Origin: Hydrogenovibrio sp. 3SP14C1
Lineage (GTDB): Bacteria > Pseudomonadota > Gammaproteobacteria > Thiomicrospirales > Thiomicrospiraceae
Length of the DNA: 64,000 nt
Direction of reading: 5' to 3'
NCBI RefSeq assembly: GCF_029625905.1
Contig: NZ_JARTLM010000006.1
Location: forward strand, 1 to 64,000
Made by a program: the position numbers and the translations under genes. The notes below the pieces were generated by a model that was given only the letters and a program-made list of their open reading frames with translations, did not search any database and was not told the origin of the DNA. Shown here piece after piece: positions 7,088-15,754 of the stretch. Position 1 is the stretch's first letter. Every line of letters begins with the position of its first letter.

Positions 7088-9421
7088 ATGATTTTCAAGC
7101 GTGGATTGATTGGAATTGTATGGTTTTGTATAGGATTGAGCATTTTTTTATCAAATGCCGCTTATGCAGATCCCCCATCCAAACTCAATGAAAGCGCGTT
7201 GGAAAAAGTAACGCTGCAATTAAAGTGGCATCATCAATTTCAATTTGCTGGCTATTACGCTGCGCAAAAAGAAGGCTATTATCAAGCCGAAGGACTGGAC
7301 GTTGACATTCAACCTCGTGACCTTCATGAAAATAACATTCAACAAGTCATCGACAACAAAGCCCAATATGGGGTTAGTGATTCCATCTTGTTGTTGTATC
7401 AAGCTAAAAATGCACCGGTAGTCATTGTTGCCCCCATTTTTCAACATTCCCCGCAAGTGTTATTCACCCTAGCCTCTTCAGGCTTAGGCAGTCCTTATAA
7501 ACTCAAAAATAAAAAAATCGCTTTGTATCAACAAGATACCGATGGGTTTTCGGTTTTAGCCATGTTACACGAAGCCGGTGTTTCCCCGACCATTGAACGA
7601 ACGATCAAGTCTGATATGGGGATGTTGGTTCAAAATCAAGTCGATGCCTACTCTGGGTATTTGACCAATGAAGCATATGCGTTTCAAGAGAATAATATTC
7701 CAATCAATGTGATCAATCCAATTAATTACGGCGTTGATTTGTATGGCGATATGCTTTTTACCAACCAGAAAGAGCTTGCCAATCATCCTGAACGGGTTGA
7801 GAAAATGCGAAAAGCCACTTTGAAAGGGTGGCGATATGCCATGAACCATAAAGCAGAAATGGCGCGCTATATTCAGTCTCACTATAACGTGAAAAAAAGC
7901 TTTAGGCATTTAATGTATGAAGCGAATGCGATTGAAGATGCAATGTCTTTAAGTACTACGCCTATCGGAAAGCTAGATGAGGGCCGCTTACAGTTTATTG
8001 CCAATTTATTTCAAAAACACGGATTGATTGACAGCAAAGTTAACTTGAAAAAGGGGATATATCGTTCTAATGAACGGGCAATCGAATTTACACCCCCAGA
8101 AAAAAAATGGCTTAACGAACATCCTGTCGTTCATCTAGCGATTGATCGTTTTTATGCGCCCGTCGAGTTTGTGGATGAAAATGGCCGTTATTCAGGGATC
8201 GCCAAAGATATTTTTCAAGTCATTCAGCAGAAAACAGGGATTCAATTCAAACCCGCGATGCATTTGAGTTGGCCTGAGGCGACTGAATTTATGAAACAGA
8301 AAAAACTGGATGTGTTTTCTGCGGTGATTGAAACAGAGGAAAGGAAAGAATATGTTAACTTTACCAAACCTTATTTTAAATTGCCGATGGCGATTGCCAC
8401 TCGTGAAAGCACGCCTTATATTGCAGATTCAAAGCAATTAAGCGGTAAAGTGATTTGTGTGGTCCGGGGTTATGCCTCTCATGCAAAATTAAAACGATTT
8501 TATCCGAATTTGTCTTTGTTGTTGGTGGACACTCCGAAAGAAGGCATAGAGGCGGTCGCCAATGGAAAGGCGTACGGGTATGTGGATAATGTTGCGGTCA
8601 TCGGGCATCATATCAAAAACAGTGGGTTGGCTAACGTTAAAATATCAGGCGAAATGCCGTTTAGAGCTGATATTGCCATTGCGGTTCGTGATGACTGGCC
8701 CGAGCTGTACAGTATTATTCAAAAAGTATTGCAACAGGTTTCCTCGGAAACTTATACCGATATTTCAAATAAATGGCTGCAAGTCAGTTATCAAAAACAA
8801 TATAACTGGCAGCAAATGACGATTGTGTTAACACCGTTTTTTTTATTGTTACTGGTGTTTGCATTTTTTAACCGTAAGCTTCGAAATACACAAAAAAAAT
8901 TAAAAGAAACAAACAAGCAACTTTCGGTTTTATCGGTGACGGATCATTTAACGGGTGTTTATAATCGACAGTATTTAGATCAGTGTTTGGATGGTGAAGT
9001 TGAGCGAGCCAATCGCTATGATTCAACGTTCAGCATTATTATGATGGACTTGGATTATTTTAAAAAAGTGAATGATCAATACGGTCACTTAGTGGGCGAT
9101 GAAGTTCTGGTTGTGAGTACACAAACGATTGAGACCATAATTCGTAAAACCGATATTTTTGGCCGCTGGGGGGGAGAGGAAATTATTTTAATTTGCCCTG
9201 AGACCTCTTTAGCACAAGCAACGCGCTTAGCCAAGAAAGTACAGAAAACGATTGAACACCAAACATTCCCAGAGAATATTTCACAAACCTTTAGTTTAGG
9301 TGTGGCGGAATATCAGAAAGGAGAAGCCATTAATGATTGTTTGAATCGTGCAGATCAAAATTTATACAAAGCCAAACAGCTTGGCCGAAACCAAGTTTGC
9401 CCAGCTCTTGAATTAGATTGA
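7088..9421 (+). CDS. NMT1 + SBP3 periplasmic sensor diguanylate cyclase (DGC-A)
   Basis: 777 residues from the ATG at 7088, chosen because MIFKRG starts a clean signal peptide (to AYA, about 27). A GTG at 7031 would add 19 residues. Domain order is NMT1/THI5-like binding domain (about 40-270, LQLKWHHQFQFAGYYAA), SBP_bac_3 domain (about 345-570), one membrane helix (576-594) and GGDEF (about 615-775). The active loop reads GGEEI rather than GGEEF, and an RKTD I-site lies five residues before it. It should make c-di-GMP in response to a periplasmic ligand, possibly a pyrimidine or amino-acid-like solute; the ligand is unknown. A paralogue lies at 27870. Confidence 0.88.
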   Translation: MIFKRGLIGIVWFCIGLSIFLSNAAYADPPSKLNESALEKVTLQLKWHHQFQFAGYYAAQKEGYYQAEGLDVDIQPRDLHENNIQQVIDNKAQYGVSDSILLLYQAKNAPVVIVAPIFQHSPQVLFTLASSGLGSPYKLKNKKIALYQQDTDGFSVLAMLHEAGVSPTIERTIKSDMGMLVQNQVDAYSGYLTNEAYAFQENNIPINVINPINYGVDLYGDMLFTNQKELANHPERVEKMRKATLKGWRYAMNHKAEMARYIQSHYNVKKSFRHLMYEANAIEDAMSLSTTPIGKLDEGRLQFIANLFQKHGLIDSKVNLKKGIYRSNERAIEFTPPEKKWLNEHPVVHLAIDRFYAPVEFVDENGRYSGIAKDIFQVIQQKTGIQFKPAMHLSWPEATEFMKQKKLDVFSAVIETEERKEYVNFTKPYFKLPMAIATRESTPYIADSKQLSGKVICVVRGYASHAKLKRFYPNLSLLLVDTPKEGIEAVANGKAYGYVDNVAVIGHHIKNSGLANVKISGEMPFRADIAIAVRDDWPELYSIIQKVLQQVSSETYTDISNKWLQVSYQKQYNWQQMTIVLTPFFLLLLVFAFFNRKLRNTQKKLKETNKQLSVLSVTDHLTGVYNRQYLDQCLDGEVERANRYDSTFSIIMMDLDYFKKVNDQYGHLVGDEVLVVSTQTIETIIRKTDIFGRWGGEEIILICPETSLAQATRLAKKVQKTIEHQTFPENISQTFSLGVAEYQKGEAINDCLNRADQNLYKAKQLGRNQVCPALELD

Positions 9422-9423
9422 AT

Positions 9424-9449
9424 AAAAGGAACCCGTTAAGGTTTCTTTT
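9424..9449. terminator. Compact convergent terminator
   Basis: AAAAGGAACC (9424-9433) pairs with GGTTTCTTTT (9440-9449) around CGTTAA, with one G-T wobble. The A and T tracts make it symmetric. It sits between the converging DGC-A and membrane-protein genes and overlaps the stop codon of the latter. Confidence 0.7.
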
Positions 9450-9903
9450 CGATTGAGGTACTGAGTTTTTGATAAACCCCTAAGCCGACAATCAATACCA
9501 CGGCAGCGATAATCATTGAGGTTGGATATAGTAGCAAGGTAATGTCTCGACTGCCCGCTTTAAAGATAAAAATCAACCCTTCAATGCCCACCGCAATAGA
9601 GAGAATTACAATGACCTTGGTAATGGTCTGTCGGGCTTCTTTAGGGGAGCGTAGTTCTTTGTTTCGGAAAACTTCTTCTTCTACCATGTATTTAGCAACA
9701 TCGATAATGGCAACCGAAATAACGATCGCACCGACAGACTGCAGCATAATCGAGACAAATTCACCACTGAGCAACTCATCATTGTCTACTTGCATGATGA
9801 CCTCATAAACCGACCAGCCAATGGTGGTAAAGGCCATGCCAAATAACACTAAAGCTGCTAAGGAGTAGCTTAAGGTCATAATAAAATCAAAAAACTTTTT
9901 CAC
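9436..9903 (-). CDS. Four-helix membrane protein of unknown function, next to the EncFtn-like gene
   Basis: 155 residues with four predicted helices (about 10-33, 50-70, 95-115, 122-142) and a charged cytoplasmic segment between helices 2 and 3 (VEEEVFRNKELRSPKEARQ). I do not recognise a family. It starts 45 bases downstream of the EncFtn-like gene on the same strand and is probably co-transcribed with it, which makes a role with the ferritin-like protein (membrane tethering or iron transfer) possible but unproven. Its stop codon lies inside the convergent terminator. Confidence 0.6.
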   Translation of the reverse strand: MKKFFDFIMTLSYSLAALVLFGMAFTTIGWSVYEVIMQVDNDELLSGEFVSIMLQSVGAIVISVAIIDVAKYMVEEEVFRNKELRSPKEARQTITKVIVILSIAVGIEGLIFIFKAGSRDITLLLYPTSMIIAAVVLIVGLGVYQKLSTSIEKKP

Positions 9904-9948
9904 TGTGAACCAGTCTCCATTTTCTAAAAGAGGTAACAGGTGCTCTCT

Positions 9949-10233
9949 TTATCCTTTGTCAGTAATTGGTTTGTCAGTAAAAAGATACTCTTTCATCTGT
10001 TGATCCAACGCTTTATCTTTACGACGAACCCATTCCAGCATCATGGAAGCATGTTCTTTTTCTTCATCACGGTTGTGAATTAAGATAGATTTTAGCGCTT
10101 CATCTTGACAGGTTTCGATTCGTTGATTGTACCAATCAATGGCCTCGAACTCCTCCATGATTGACATTAATGCGCGGTGCATATCTCGTGTTTCATGTGA
10201 TAGTTCGTTCACCGGTTCATGGTATCCTGACAT
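9949..10233 (-). CDS. Encapsulated-ferritin-like (EncFtn) protein
   Basis: 94 residues with two helices. The signature is LSHETRDMHR, then MEEFEAIDWYNQR (26-38), then HNRDEEKEHA (53-62). Compared from memory with Rhodospirillum rubrum EncFtn, the ferroxidase ligands Glu32/Glu62/His65 correspond to Glu28/Glu58/His61 here. Entry-site acids (Glu27, Glu30) and Trp34 are also kept. Family members oxidise Fe(II) as ring-shaped decamers inside encapsulin shells. The C-terminus (LFTDKPITDKG) is short and I see no shell-targeting extension; no encapsulin gene is in the window. AGGAGAA precedes the ATG. It lies in a minus-strand cluster with coiled-coil and membrane proteins. Confidence 0.85.
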   Translation of the reverse strand: MSGYHEPVNELSHETRDMHRALMSIMEEFEAIDWYNQRIETCQDEALKSILIHNRDEEKEHASMMLEWVRRKDKALDQQMKEYLFTDKPITDKG

Positions 10234-10285
10234 AAACGTATTCTCCTTTTTAAGTGTTTTAATCTAAAAGTTACACGAAGCTCAA

Positions 10286-10759
10286 TCAATCGGCGGACTG
10301 AAAGGCTTCAACAGACTTTTCCCAGGCATCGTTAACAGATTGGTAGGCATCAGAAAACCCTTGTTTAATATGATTCCAACTCTCCGCGGAACTATTTTTA
10401 AGGCTTCCATACCATTCCGCGACTTTGTTTCGCTGTCTGTGCAATGCTCTGAGACTTTTTTGTGTTTGTTCTTGGGTGGCTTTATCCATCGCATTCCAGT
10501 TTTCTCTGACGTCTTCTTCCAAGCGTTCAATGCGCGCGTCTATCTTGTCTAAAGCTTTTTTGGTCGCTTGCACAGCTTCATCTTTCTGATTGGCAGAATA
10601 AGATTTCAACGACTGCAATAATTCCTGTGATTCCTTTTTAACCTCTTTGAAAGACGTGTCATGCTCTGCTGCCAGCACTGAAGGGCTGTTTGTCATAAAA
10701 CTGAATGCCATGATGCTCACTAAAGCAGATACAGCGAGGTTGCTTCTTTTGATTTTCAT
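10286..10759 (-). CDS. Secreted coiled-coil protein of unknown function
   Basis: 157 residues. A signal peptide (about 1-30, ends LAA) is followed by an almost wholly helical, charged heptad-rich region. The C-terminus is rich in Trp and Ala (SWNHIKQGFSDAYQSVNDAW), with roughly 11-residue periodicity like apolipoprotein or LEA-type amphipathic helices. The tail resembles that of the next protein upstream, suggesting distant relatedness with one member exported. GAGG lies 7 bases before the ATG. It lies between the EncFtn-like gene and the sll1863-like gene on the same strand. A periplasmic stress or membrane-associated role is inferred. Confidence 0.65.
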   Translation of the reverse strand: MKIKRSNLAVSALVSIMAFSFMTNSPSVLAAEHDTSFKEVKKESQELLQSLKSYSANQKDEAVQATKKALDKIDARIERLEEDVRENWNAMDKATQEQTQKSLRALHRQRNKVAEWYGSLKNSSAESWNHIKQGFSDAYQSVNDAWEKSVEAFQSAD

Positions 10760-10818
10760 ATTAATACCTCGTCTAGTTGATCTTGAGTGTAAGTAACGTT
10801 AGGAAAGGGGGTAAGAAA

Positions 10819-11109
10819 TTAGAAACGATCTGTTGCAGACTTGATAGCCGCTTGTAGGCTTTTCCAGGCATCTTCAGTACCACTTTTTAGATCTTGCCAA
10901 GCATCATCACTGGCTGACTTAAGTTCTGATAATTTTGAATTGGCTTGCGCTTGGTAAGATTTGAGCGTTTCGATTTCTTTGTTGTAATCAATTTGTGCAT
11001 CCGCACTTGCCTGACTGGCTTTGGCTTTTAACTGATCAATCTCAGCAGACCATTCGTCAAGTTGCGCTTGAAGTTTTTGTTGGTAGGCTTGTTTGTTACT
11101 TGTGCTCAT
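10819..11109 (-). CDS. Sll1863-family stress-response-like coiled-coil protein
   Basis: 96 residues from the ATG at 11109 (MSTSNKQAYQQ), with AGGAG 6 bases upstream. An in-frame start 48 bases earlier lacks a ribosome-binding site. It is a highly charged coiled coil with no signal peptide: LQAQLDEWSAEIDQLKAKAS, then DAWQDLKSGTEDAWKSL near the end. The pattern matches small proteins annotated as the sll1863 stress-response family, whose biochemical function is unknown. It is the first gene of the cluster leading to the EncFtn-like gene, so conditions inducing it may induce the whole cluster. Confidence 0.65.
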   Translation of the reverse strand: MSTSNKQAYQQKLQAQLDEWSAEIDQLKAKASQASADAQIDYNKEIETLKSYQAQANSKLSELKSASDDAWQDLKSGTEDAWKSLQAAIKSATDRF

Positions 11110-11180
11110 AGTCACTCCTAAAATTTGGATGAATTGTGTGCATGTAACGTCATTCATTTAACGTCTGTATTTAAATGAAC

Positions 11181-11239
11181 TTGGTATTACCTTACCAATT
11201 GAGTCGGTGATTTGTCAAATTAAGTATTACTGCTTAATT
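11181..11239 (-). promoter_or_regulatory. Candidate control region of the stress/EncFtn cluster
   Basis: On the minus strand a TTGACA (complement of TGTCAA at about 11214-11219) could be a -35 element, though no good -10 follows at the ideal distance. Two inverted repeats flank it: TTGGTA-N6-TACCAA (11181-11198) and AATTAAG-N8-CTTAATT (11218-11239). They are candidate operators for the genes starting at 11109. This rests on symmetry only. Confidence 0.3.
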
Positions 11240-11359
11240 ATATAAGCTGGGTTTACCCTGTGATAGTCAGATTTTGTCTGTTTTTTTTAAACGCAAGTAA
11301 ATTGAGTCCGTTATTATATAACTATAAGATTTTATAAAAAATATACTGAAACACGATAG

Positions 11360-11977
11360 ATGAAAAAACGAATTGAAAGAAAACCGAGTCGAAAGCAATC
11401 CAATCAAGCTGGCGGGAGTCTTCGTATTATTGGCGGCGATTTTCGGGGTCGAAAGTTACCTGTTATGAATGCAGAAGGACTCCGCCCCACCTCTGACCGT
11501 GTTCGTGAAACGCTTTTTAATTGGCTGCAGTTTGATATTTCAGGTGCGGAATGTCTAGACGTTTTTGCCGGGTCTGGCGCTTTGGGATTGGAGGCGCTTT
11601 CTCGAGGCGCGAAATCAGTCTGTTTTTTAGAGCTGAACAAAGAATCAGCTCAACAGATTCAGCAGAACTTAGACACTTTGAAAATACCCGGCTCAAAGGT
11701 CATACAAACGGATAGTTTGCAATGGTTGCAACAAACGCCGTCTAAACCGTTTGATGTGATTTTTTTAGATCCTCCTTTTCATCAAGGGTTGATGCAGCCC
11801 GTGGTGGATCTTCTTTTTCAAAAGCATTGTGTAAAAAATGACCAGGCCTGGCTGTATTTAGAGCAAGAAAAGGCGCTTGAATGGCCTAAGTTACCAAATG
11901 GTTGGTGTTGTCATCGTGAGAAAACAACATCAGAAGTTAAATATGGTTTATTTAAATTTGAAGAGAAGAGTAATTAA
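11360..11977 (+). CDS. rsmD: 16S rRNA (guanine-966 N2)-methyltransferase RsmD
   Basis: 205-residue SAM-dependent methyltransferase that modifies G966 of 16S rRNA. A basic N-terminus precedes LRIIGGDFRGRKL (21-33). Then come LRPTSDRVRETLFNW, the SAM motif DVFAGSGALG (67-76) and the catalytic DPPF (137-140), all hallmarks of RsmD. No strong Shine-Dalgarno precedes the ATG. It lies close to the M16 pair and ftsY as in Pseudomonas, but is separated from coaD by a large GGDEF gene. It contains an exact CCAGGCCTGG copy encoding QAW. Confidence 0.95.
   Translation: MKKRIERKPSRKQSNQAGGSLRIIGGDFRGRKLPVMNAEGLRPTSDRVRETLFNWLQFDISGAECLDVFAGSGALGLEALSRGAKSVCFLELNKESAQQIQQNLDTLKIPGSKVIQTDSLQWLQQTPSKPFDVIFLDPPFHQGLMQPVVDLLFQKHCVKNDQAWLYLEQEKALEWPKLPNGWCCHREKTTSEVKYGLFKFEEKSN
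11842..11851. repeat. CCAGGCCTGG palindrome, copy 2
   Basis: Exact copy inside rsmD; the frame reads it as part of Gln-Ala-Trp. Confidence 0.85.
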
Positions 11978-12039
11978 TGGGGTGTATAAAAGTGAACAAT
12001 TCTTTTTATAGCATGATTTCGTTAACAGTTGATTAAACT

Positions 12040-15000
12040 ATGATTCTTAACGTGATGAAGTTGGTTCGTCCACCTTTTTTGGTGTTGGCAATGGTGTGTT
12101 ATGTCGGTGTGGCTTATGCCTTGCCGACGTTTGACGATTTTTTTGAGCGTCAGGGCGCAGTGATGCTGATTATGAACCCAGTCACGGGAAAGATTGTTCG
12201 TGCTAACCGGGCGGCAGAAAATTTTTATGGCTATGCTCGTGAAGATTTAAAGCAAATGTCCATTCAGGACTTGAATACCTTGACGCCGAAGCAGATATCG
12301 AAAGAGTTGGCGTTAGCGCGTGAAGAAAAGCGTAATTACTTTATTTTCCGTCACCGTTTAGCAGATGGAACTACTCGCAAAGTAGCCGTTCATTCTCTGC
12401 CTTATTCCTTTGAAGGCCAGTCTCTTTTAGTTTCGACCATTCATGATCTATCCACCGGTCGTCATCAAGAAAAGGATCTGCAACATTACCAAAGGAATTT
12501 GGAAGAATTATTAGTACTCCAAGAAAAAGAACTTCAAGAAAGTCATGAGCGTCAATCCTTAATTCTTGTCTTGGCAGTTTTTGCGCAAGCTATTTTAATT
12601 TTGTTTTTGTTCTTCGATATGGTTCGTCGTAAACAGTTACAGGCTGAATTGAAACAGGTTGCAACCACCTTGACCAATATTATGGATGCCTCAACCGAAG
12701 TAGCGGTGATCGCAACGGATACTGACGGTGTGATTACACAGTTTAATTCCGGCGCGCAAAAGCTTTTGGGGTATTCCGCTGAAGAAATCGTGGGTAAGGA
12801 AACCCCTTTAAAGTTTCATCTGGAAAAAGAAGTACAAGCACGGGCTCAGAAATTATCGGAATGCCTAAAACGTCCCGTAGAGGGATTTCAAGTTTTTATT
12901 GAAAAATTAGAGAATGAAACGTCTGATGATCACAGGTGGCATTATCTCCGTAAGGATGGTGTTTCCGTTCCCGTGTTTTTAATCATCACTCCGATTCTCG
13001 ATGAAAATCAACACAAAATTGGTTATTTAGGGGTGGCTCAAGACGTGTCTGAACTAGAGCGATCCCAACAAGCTTTAATTGATGCTCGAAATCAACTGTC
13101 AGCCACACTGGATACAATCCCTGATTTATTGTTTGAGGTAGATCATGACGGTTGCATACTCAACTTTCATACCGCCGATATCAGCAAGTTGTATTTAAAC
13201 CCCGAACAATTTCTCGGAAAAAAAGTTAATGAAGTACTTCCTGAAAGTGTCAGCGACGTGATCTTTCAAGCGATGGCTGAGGCTAGGAGCACAGGAACGT
13301 CACACGGCCTGGAATATTCTTTGGAGATAGAAGGTAAGACACGTTATTACGAGTTTTCTGTCGCGGCGAAAACCAATTATAAAAACGAAGTAGTCTCTTT
13401 TATCTTTTTATCACGAGATGTGACGACAAGGGTGCTGCAATCTAAAGAACTGGCCGAAAAAGATGAACGCCTGAACTTGATTCTGTCTGCCAGCAAAATC
13501 GGACAATGGGATTGGGATATCAAGAATGACGTTATGCTTTGGGATGAACGTTCTTATACCATGCTGGGTTATGAGCCGGGTGCCTTTAAAGTGGATCATG
13601 ATAAATGGTTATCATTATTGCACCCTGATGATCTGTATGTGTCTGAGCGTTTAAGGGCTCATCTGGATAAAGAGGAAGCCTATAGTGTGACTTACCGGTT
13701 ACATTCGCCAGAGGATAATTGGGTTTGGATTGAGTCACAAGGACAAATAGTAGAGCGCGACTGGGAGGGTAACCCTCGCCGTATGGTTGGAATCCATATG
13801 GATATTACAGACCGTAAGGTGTCGGAAGATTTATTGATCAAAAACGAAGAACGCCTACGCACCATTTTTGAAATCTTACCCATCGGCGTGACTTTGACAG
13901 ATAAGCATGGACAGATAGTAGAGTGTAACTCTGCGTCAGAGTCATTGTTAGGGATTTCACGTGAAGAGCACTTGGCTCGTAAGTACGATGCTGAGCAATG
14001 GAAAATTTGTCGGCCGGATGGCACGATAATGCCACCAGAAGAATATGCCAGTGTACGTTCATTAAAAAATCAAGAGACAATCAAAAACCAAATTATGCAC
14101 GTTCGTCATCCGGGTGGGTGTGTTTGGTTGAGTGTGAGCGCAACGCCTTTAAATCATCCTACTTATGGGTTGGTGGTGAGCTATGTGGATATTTCTGACA
14201 AACGTGAAGCCGAAGAACGTTTGAATTTAGCGGCCAGTGTTTTTACTTATGCGCGTGAAGGTATTATGATTACCGATAGTCATGCGCGCATCGTTGATGT
14301 GAATGAGGGCTTTACTCAAATTACGGGATATGATCGAGAAGAGGTGCTGGGCAAAAATCCGAATATTTTAAACTCAGGTTGTCAATCGAAAGAGTTTTAT
14401 AACTTAATGTGGAAGTCATTGTTTGAAAAAGGGCATTGGACGGGCGAAGTTTGGAATCGTAATAAAAGTGGTACTGTTTATCCTCAAATGCTTACCATCA
14501 GTACGATTAAAAATAGTGAAGGAAGTACACAAAATTATTTGGCGCTATTTACTGATATTACCTCTCAGAAAGAGCAACAAAAGCAACTTGAGCATATTGC
14601 GCATTATGATGCGTTAACTGAGTTGCCTAATCGATCCTTATTAGCCGATCGATTACAGCAAGCCATTTTTGCCTCTCAGCGACATGACTCTATGTTTGCG
14701 GTGTTATTCATTGATTTGGATGGATTTAAACAAGTGAATGATCAACATGGGCACGAAGCGGGAGATGAACTGCTGGTTGAGGTTTCAAATCGTATGAAAA
14801 CGGTCTTGAGAGAAGAGGATACTCTGGCTCGCATTGGCGGGGATGAATTCGTGGTTGTGTTAGCCAACTTAGAAGACTTTAATGATTGTGAAATGATTTT
14901 AGGACGTTTGTTGGAATCTATCTCTGAACCGATTGACGTTCAAGGGGGCACGGTGGGGGTGACGGCCAGTATTGGGGTGACTTTTTACCCTAGAGATAAT

Positions 15001-15093
15001 GTCGATGCCGAGATATTAATACGTCATGCTGATCATGCCATGTATCAAGCTAAACAGATGGGGAAAAATCAATACCGTTATTTTGAGGTTTAA
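12040..15093 (+). CDS. Six-PAS diguanylate cyclase with a periplasmic PAS domain
   Basis: 1017 residues. A signal-anchor (about 6-27) is followed by a PAS domain (about 30-150) and a second helix (about 183-200), so the first PAS should lie in the periplasm. Five cytoplasmic PAS/PAC units begin near 210, 350, 476, 602 and 727, then GGDEF (about 850-1017). The active site is GGDEF with REED as I-site five residues before it. It should make c-di-GMP under multiple inputs (redox, ligand or light cannot be told apart). There is no EAL domain. Neither possible start (residue 1 or Met6) has a clear ribosome-binding site. It separates rsmD from coaD. Confidence 0.9.
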   Translation: MILNVMKLVRPPFLVLAMVCYVGVAYALPTFDDFFERQGAVMLIMNPVTGKIVRANRAAENFYGYAREDLKQMSIQDLNTLTPKQISKELALAREEKRNYFIFRHRLADGTTRKVAVHSLPYSFEGQSLLVSTIHDLSTGRHQEKDLQHYQRNLEELLVLQEKELQESHERQSLILVLAVFAQAILILFLFFDMVRRKQLQAELKQVATTLTNIMDASTEVAVIATDTDGVITQFNSGAQKLLGYSAEEIVGKETPLKFHLEKEVQARAQKLSECLKRPVEGFQVFIEKLENETSDDHRWHYLRKDGVSVPVFLIITPILDENQHKIGYLGVAQDVSELERSQQALIDARNQLSATLDTIPDLLFEVDHDGCILNFHTADISKLYLNPEQFLGKKVNEVLPESVSDVIFQAMAEARSTGTSHGLEYSLEIEGKTRYYEFSVAAKTNYKNEVVSFIFLSRDVTTRVLQSKELAEKDERLNLILSASKIGQWDWDIKNDVMLWDERSYTMLGYEPGAFKVDHDKWLSLLHPDDLYVSERLRAHLDKEEAYSVTYRLHSPEDNWVWIESQGQIVERDWEGNPRRMVGIHMDITDRKVSEDLLIKNEERLRTIFEILPIGVTLTDKHGQIVECNSASESLLGISREEHLARKYDAEQWKICRPDGTIMPPEEYASVRSLKNQETIKNQIMHVRHPGGCVWLSVSATPLNHPTYGLVVSYVDISDKREAEERLNLAASVFTYAREGIMITDSHARIVDVNEGFTQITGYDREEVLGKNPNILNSGCQSKEFYNLMWKSLFEKGHWTGEVWNRNKSGTVYPQMLTISTIKNSEGSTQNYLALFTDITSQKEQQKQLEHIAHYDALTELPNRSLLADRLQQAIFASQRHDSMFAVLFIDLDGFKQVNDQHGHEAGDELLVEVSNRMKTVLREEDTLARIGGDEFVVVLANLEDFNDCEMILGRLLESISEPIDVQGGTVGVTASIGVTFYPRDNVDAEILIRHADHAMYQAKQMGKNQYRYFEV

Positions 15094-15202
15094 ATTGGGA
15101 AGGTTTGTTTCTTAAAAAGTTGGTAATGAAAGGTTTAATACGGATTCAAGCTAGAGAGATGGTTTATTCTCAAGTAGAATAGCTCCATTCCATTTTTTGT
15201 GA

Positions 15203-15700
<498 letters not shown>

Positions 15701-15716
15701 CTTAGCTTTGTTTGCA

Positions 15717-15735
15717 ACGCTTCGCTAAGAAGCGT
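15717..15735. terminator. Weak convergent hairpin
   Basis: ACGCTTC/GAAGCGT form a 7-bp stem with a GCTAA loop between the converging coaD and HPP-family genes. The T run after it is poor, so its activity as a terminator is uncertain. Confidence 0.4.
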
Positions 15736-15754
15736 CTTATCTGGACCGATTCTC

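Noticed and set aside
10282..10530. 82-residue minus-strand reading frame
   Set aside because: A shadow frame of the secreted coiled-coil gene, which has a signal peptide and ribosome-binding site in the other frame.
5868..11109. A horizontally acquired island between the M16 pair and rsmD
   Set aside because: No integrase, tRNA boundary or flanking direct repeat is seen, and base composition by eye resembles the neighbours. Insertion is supported only by gene order.
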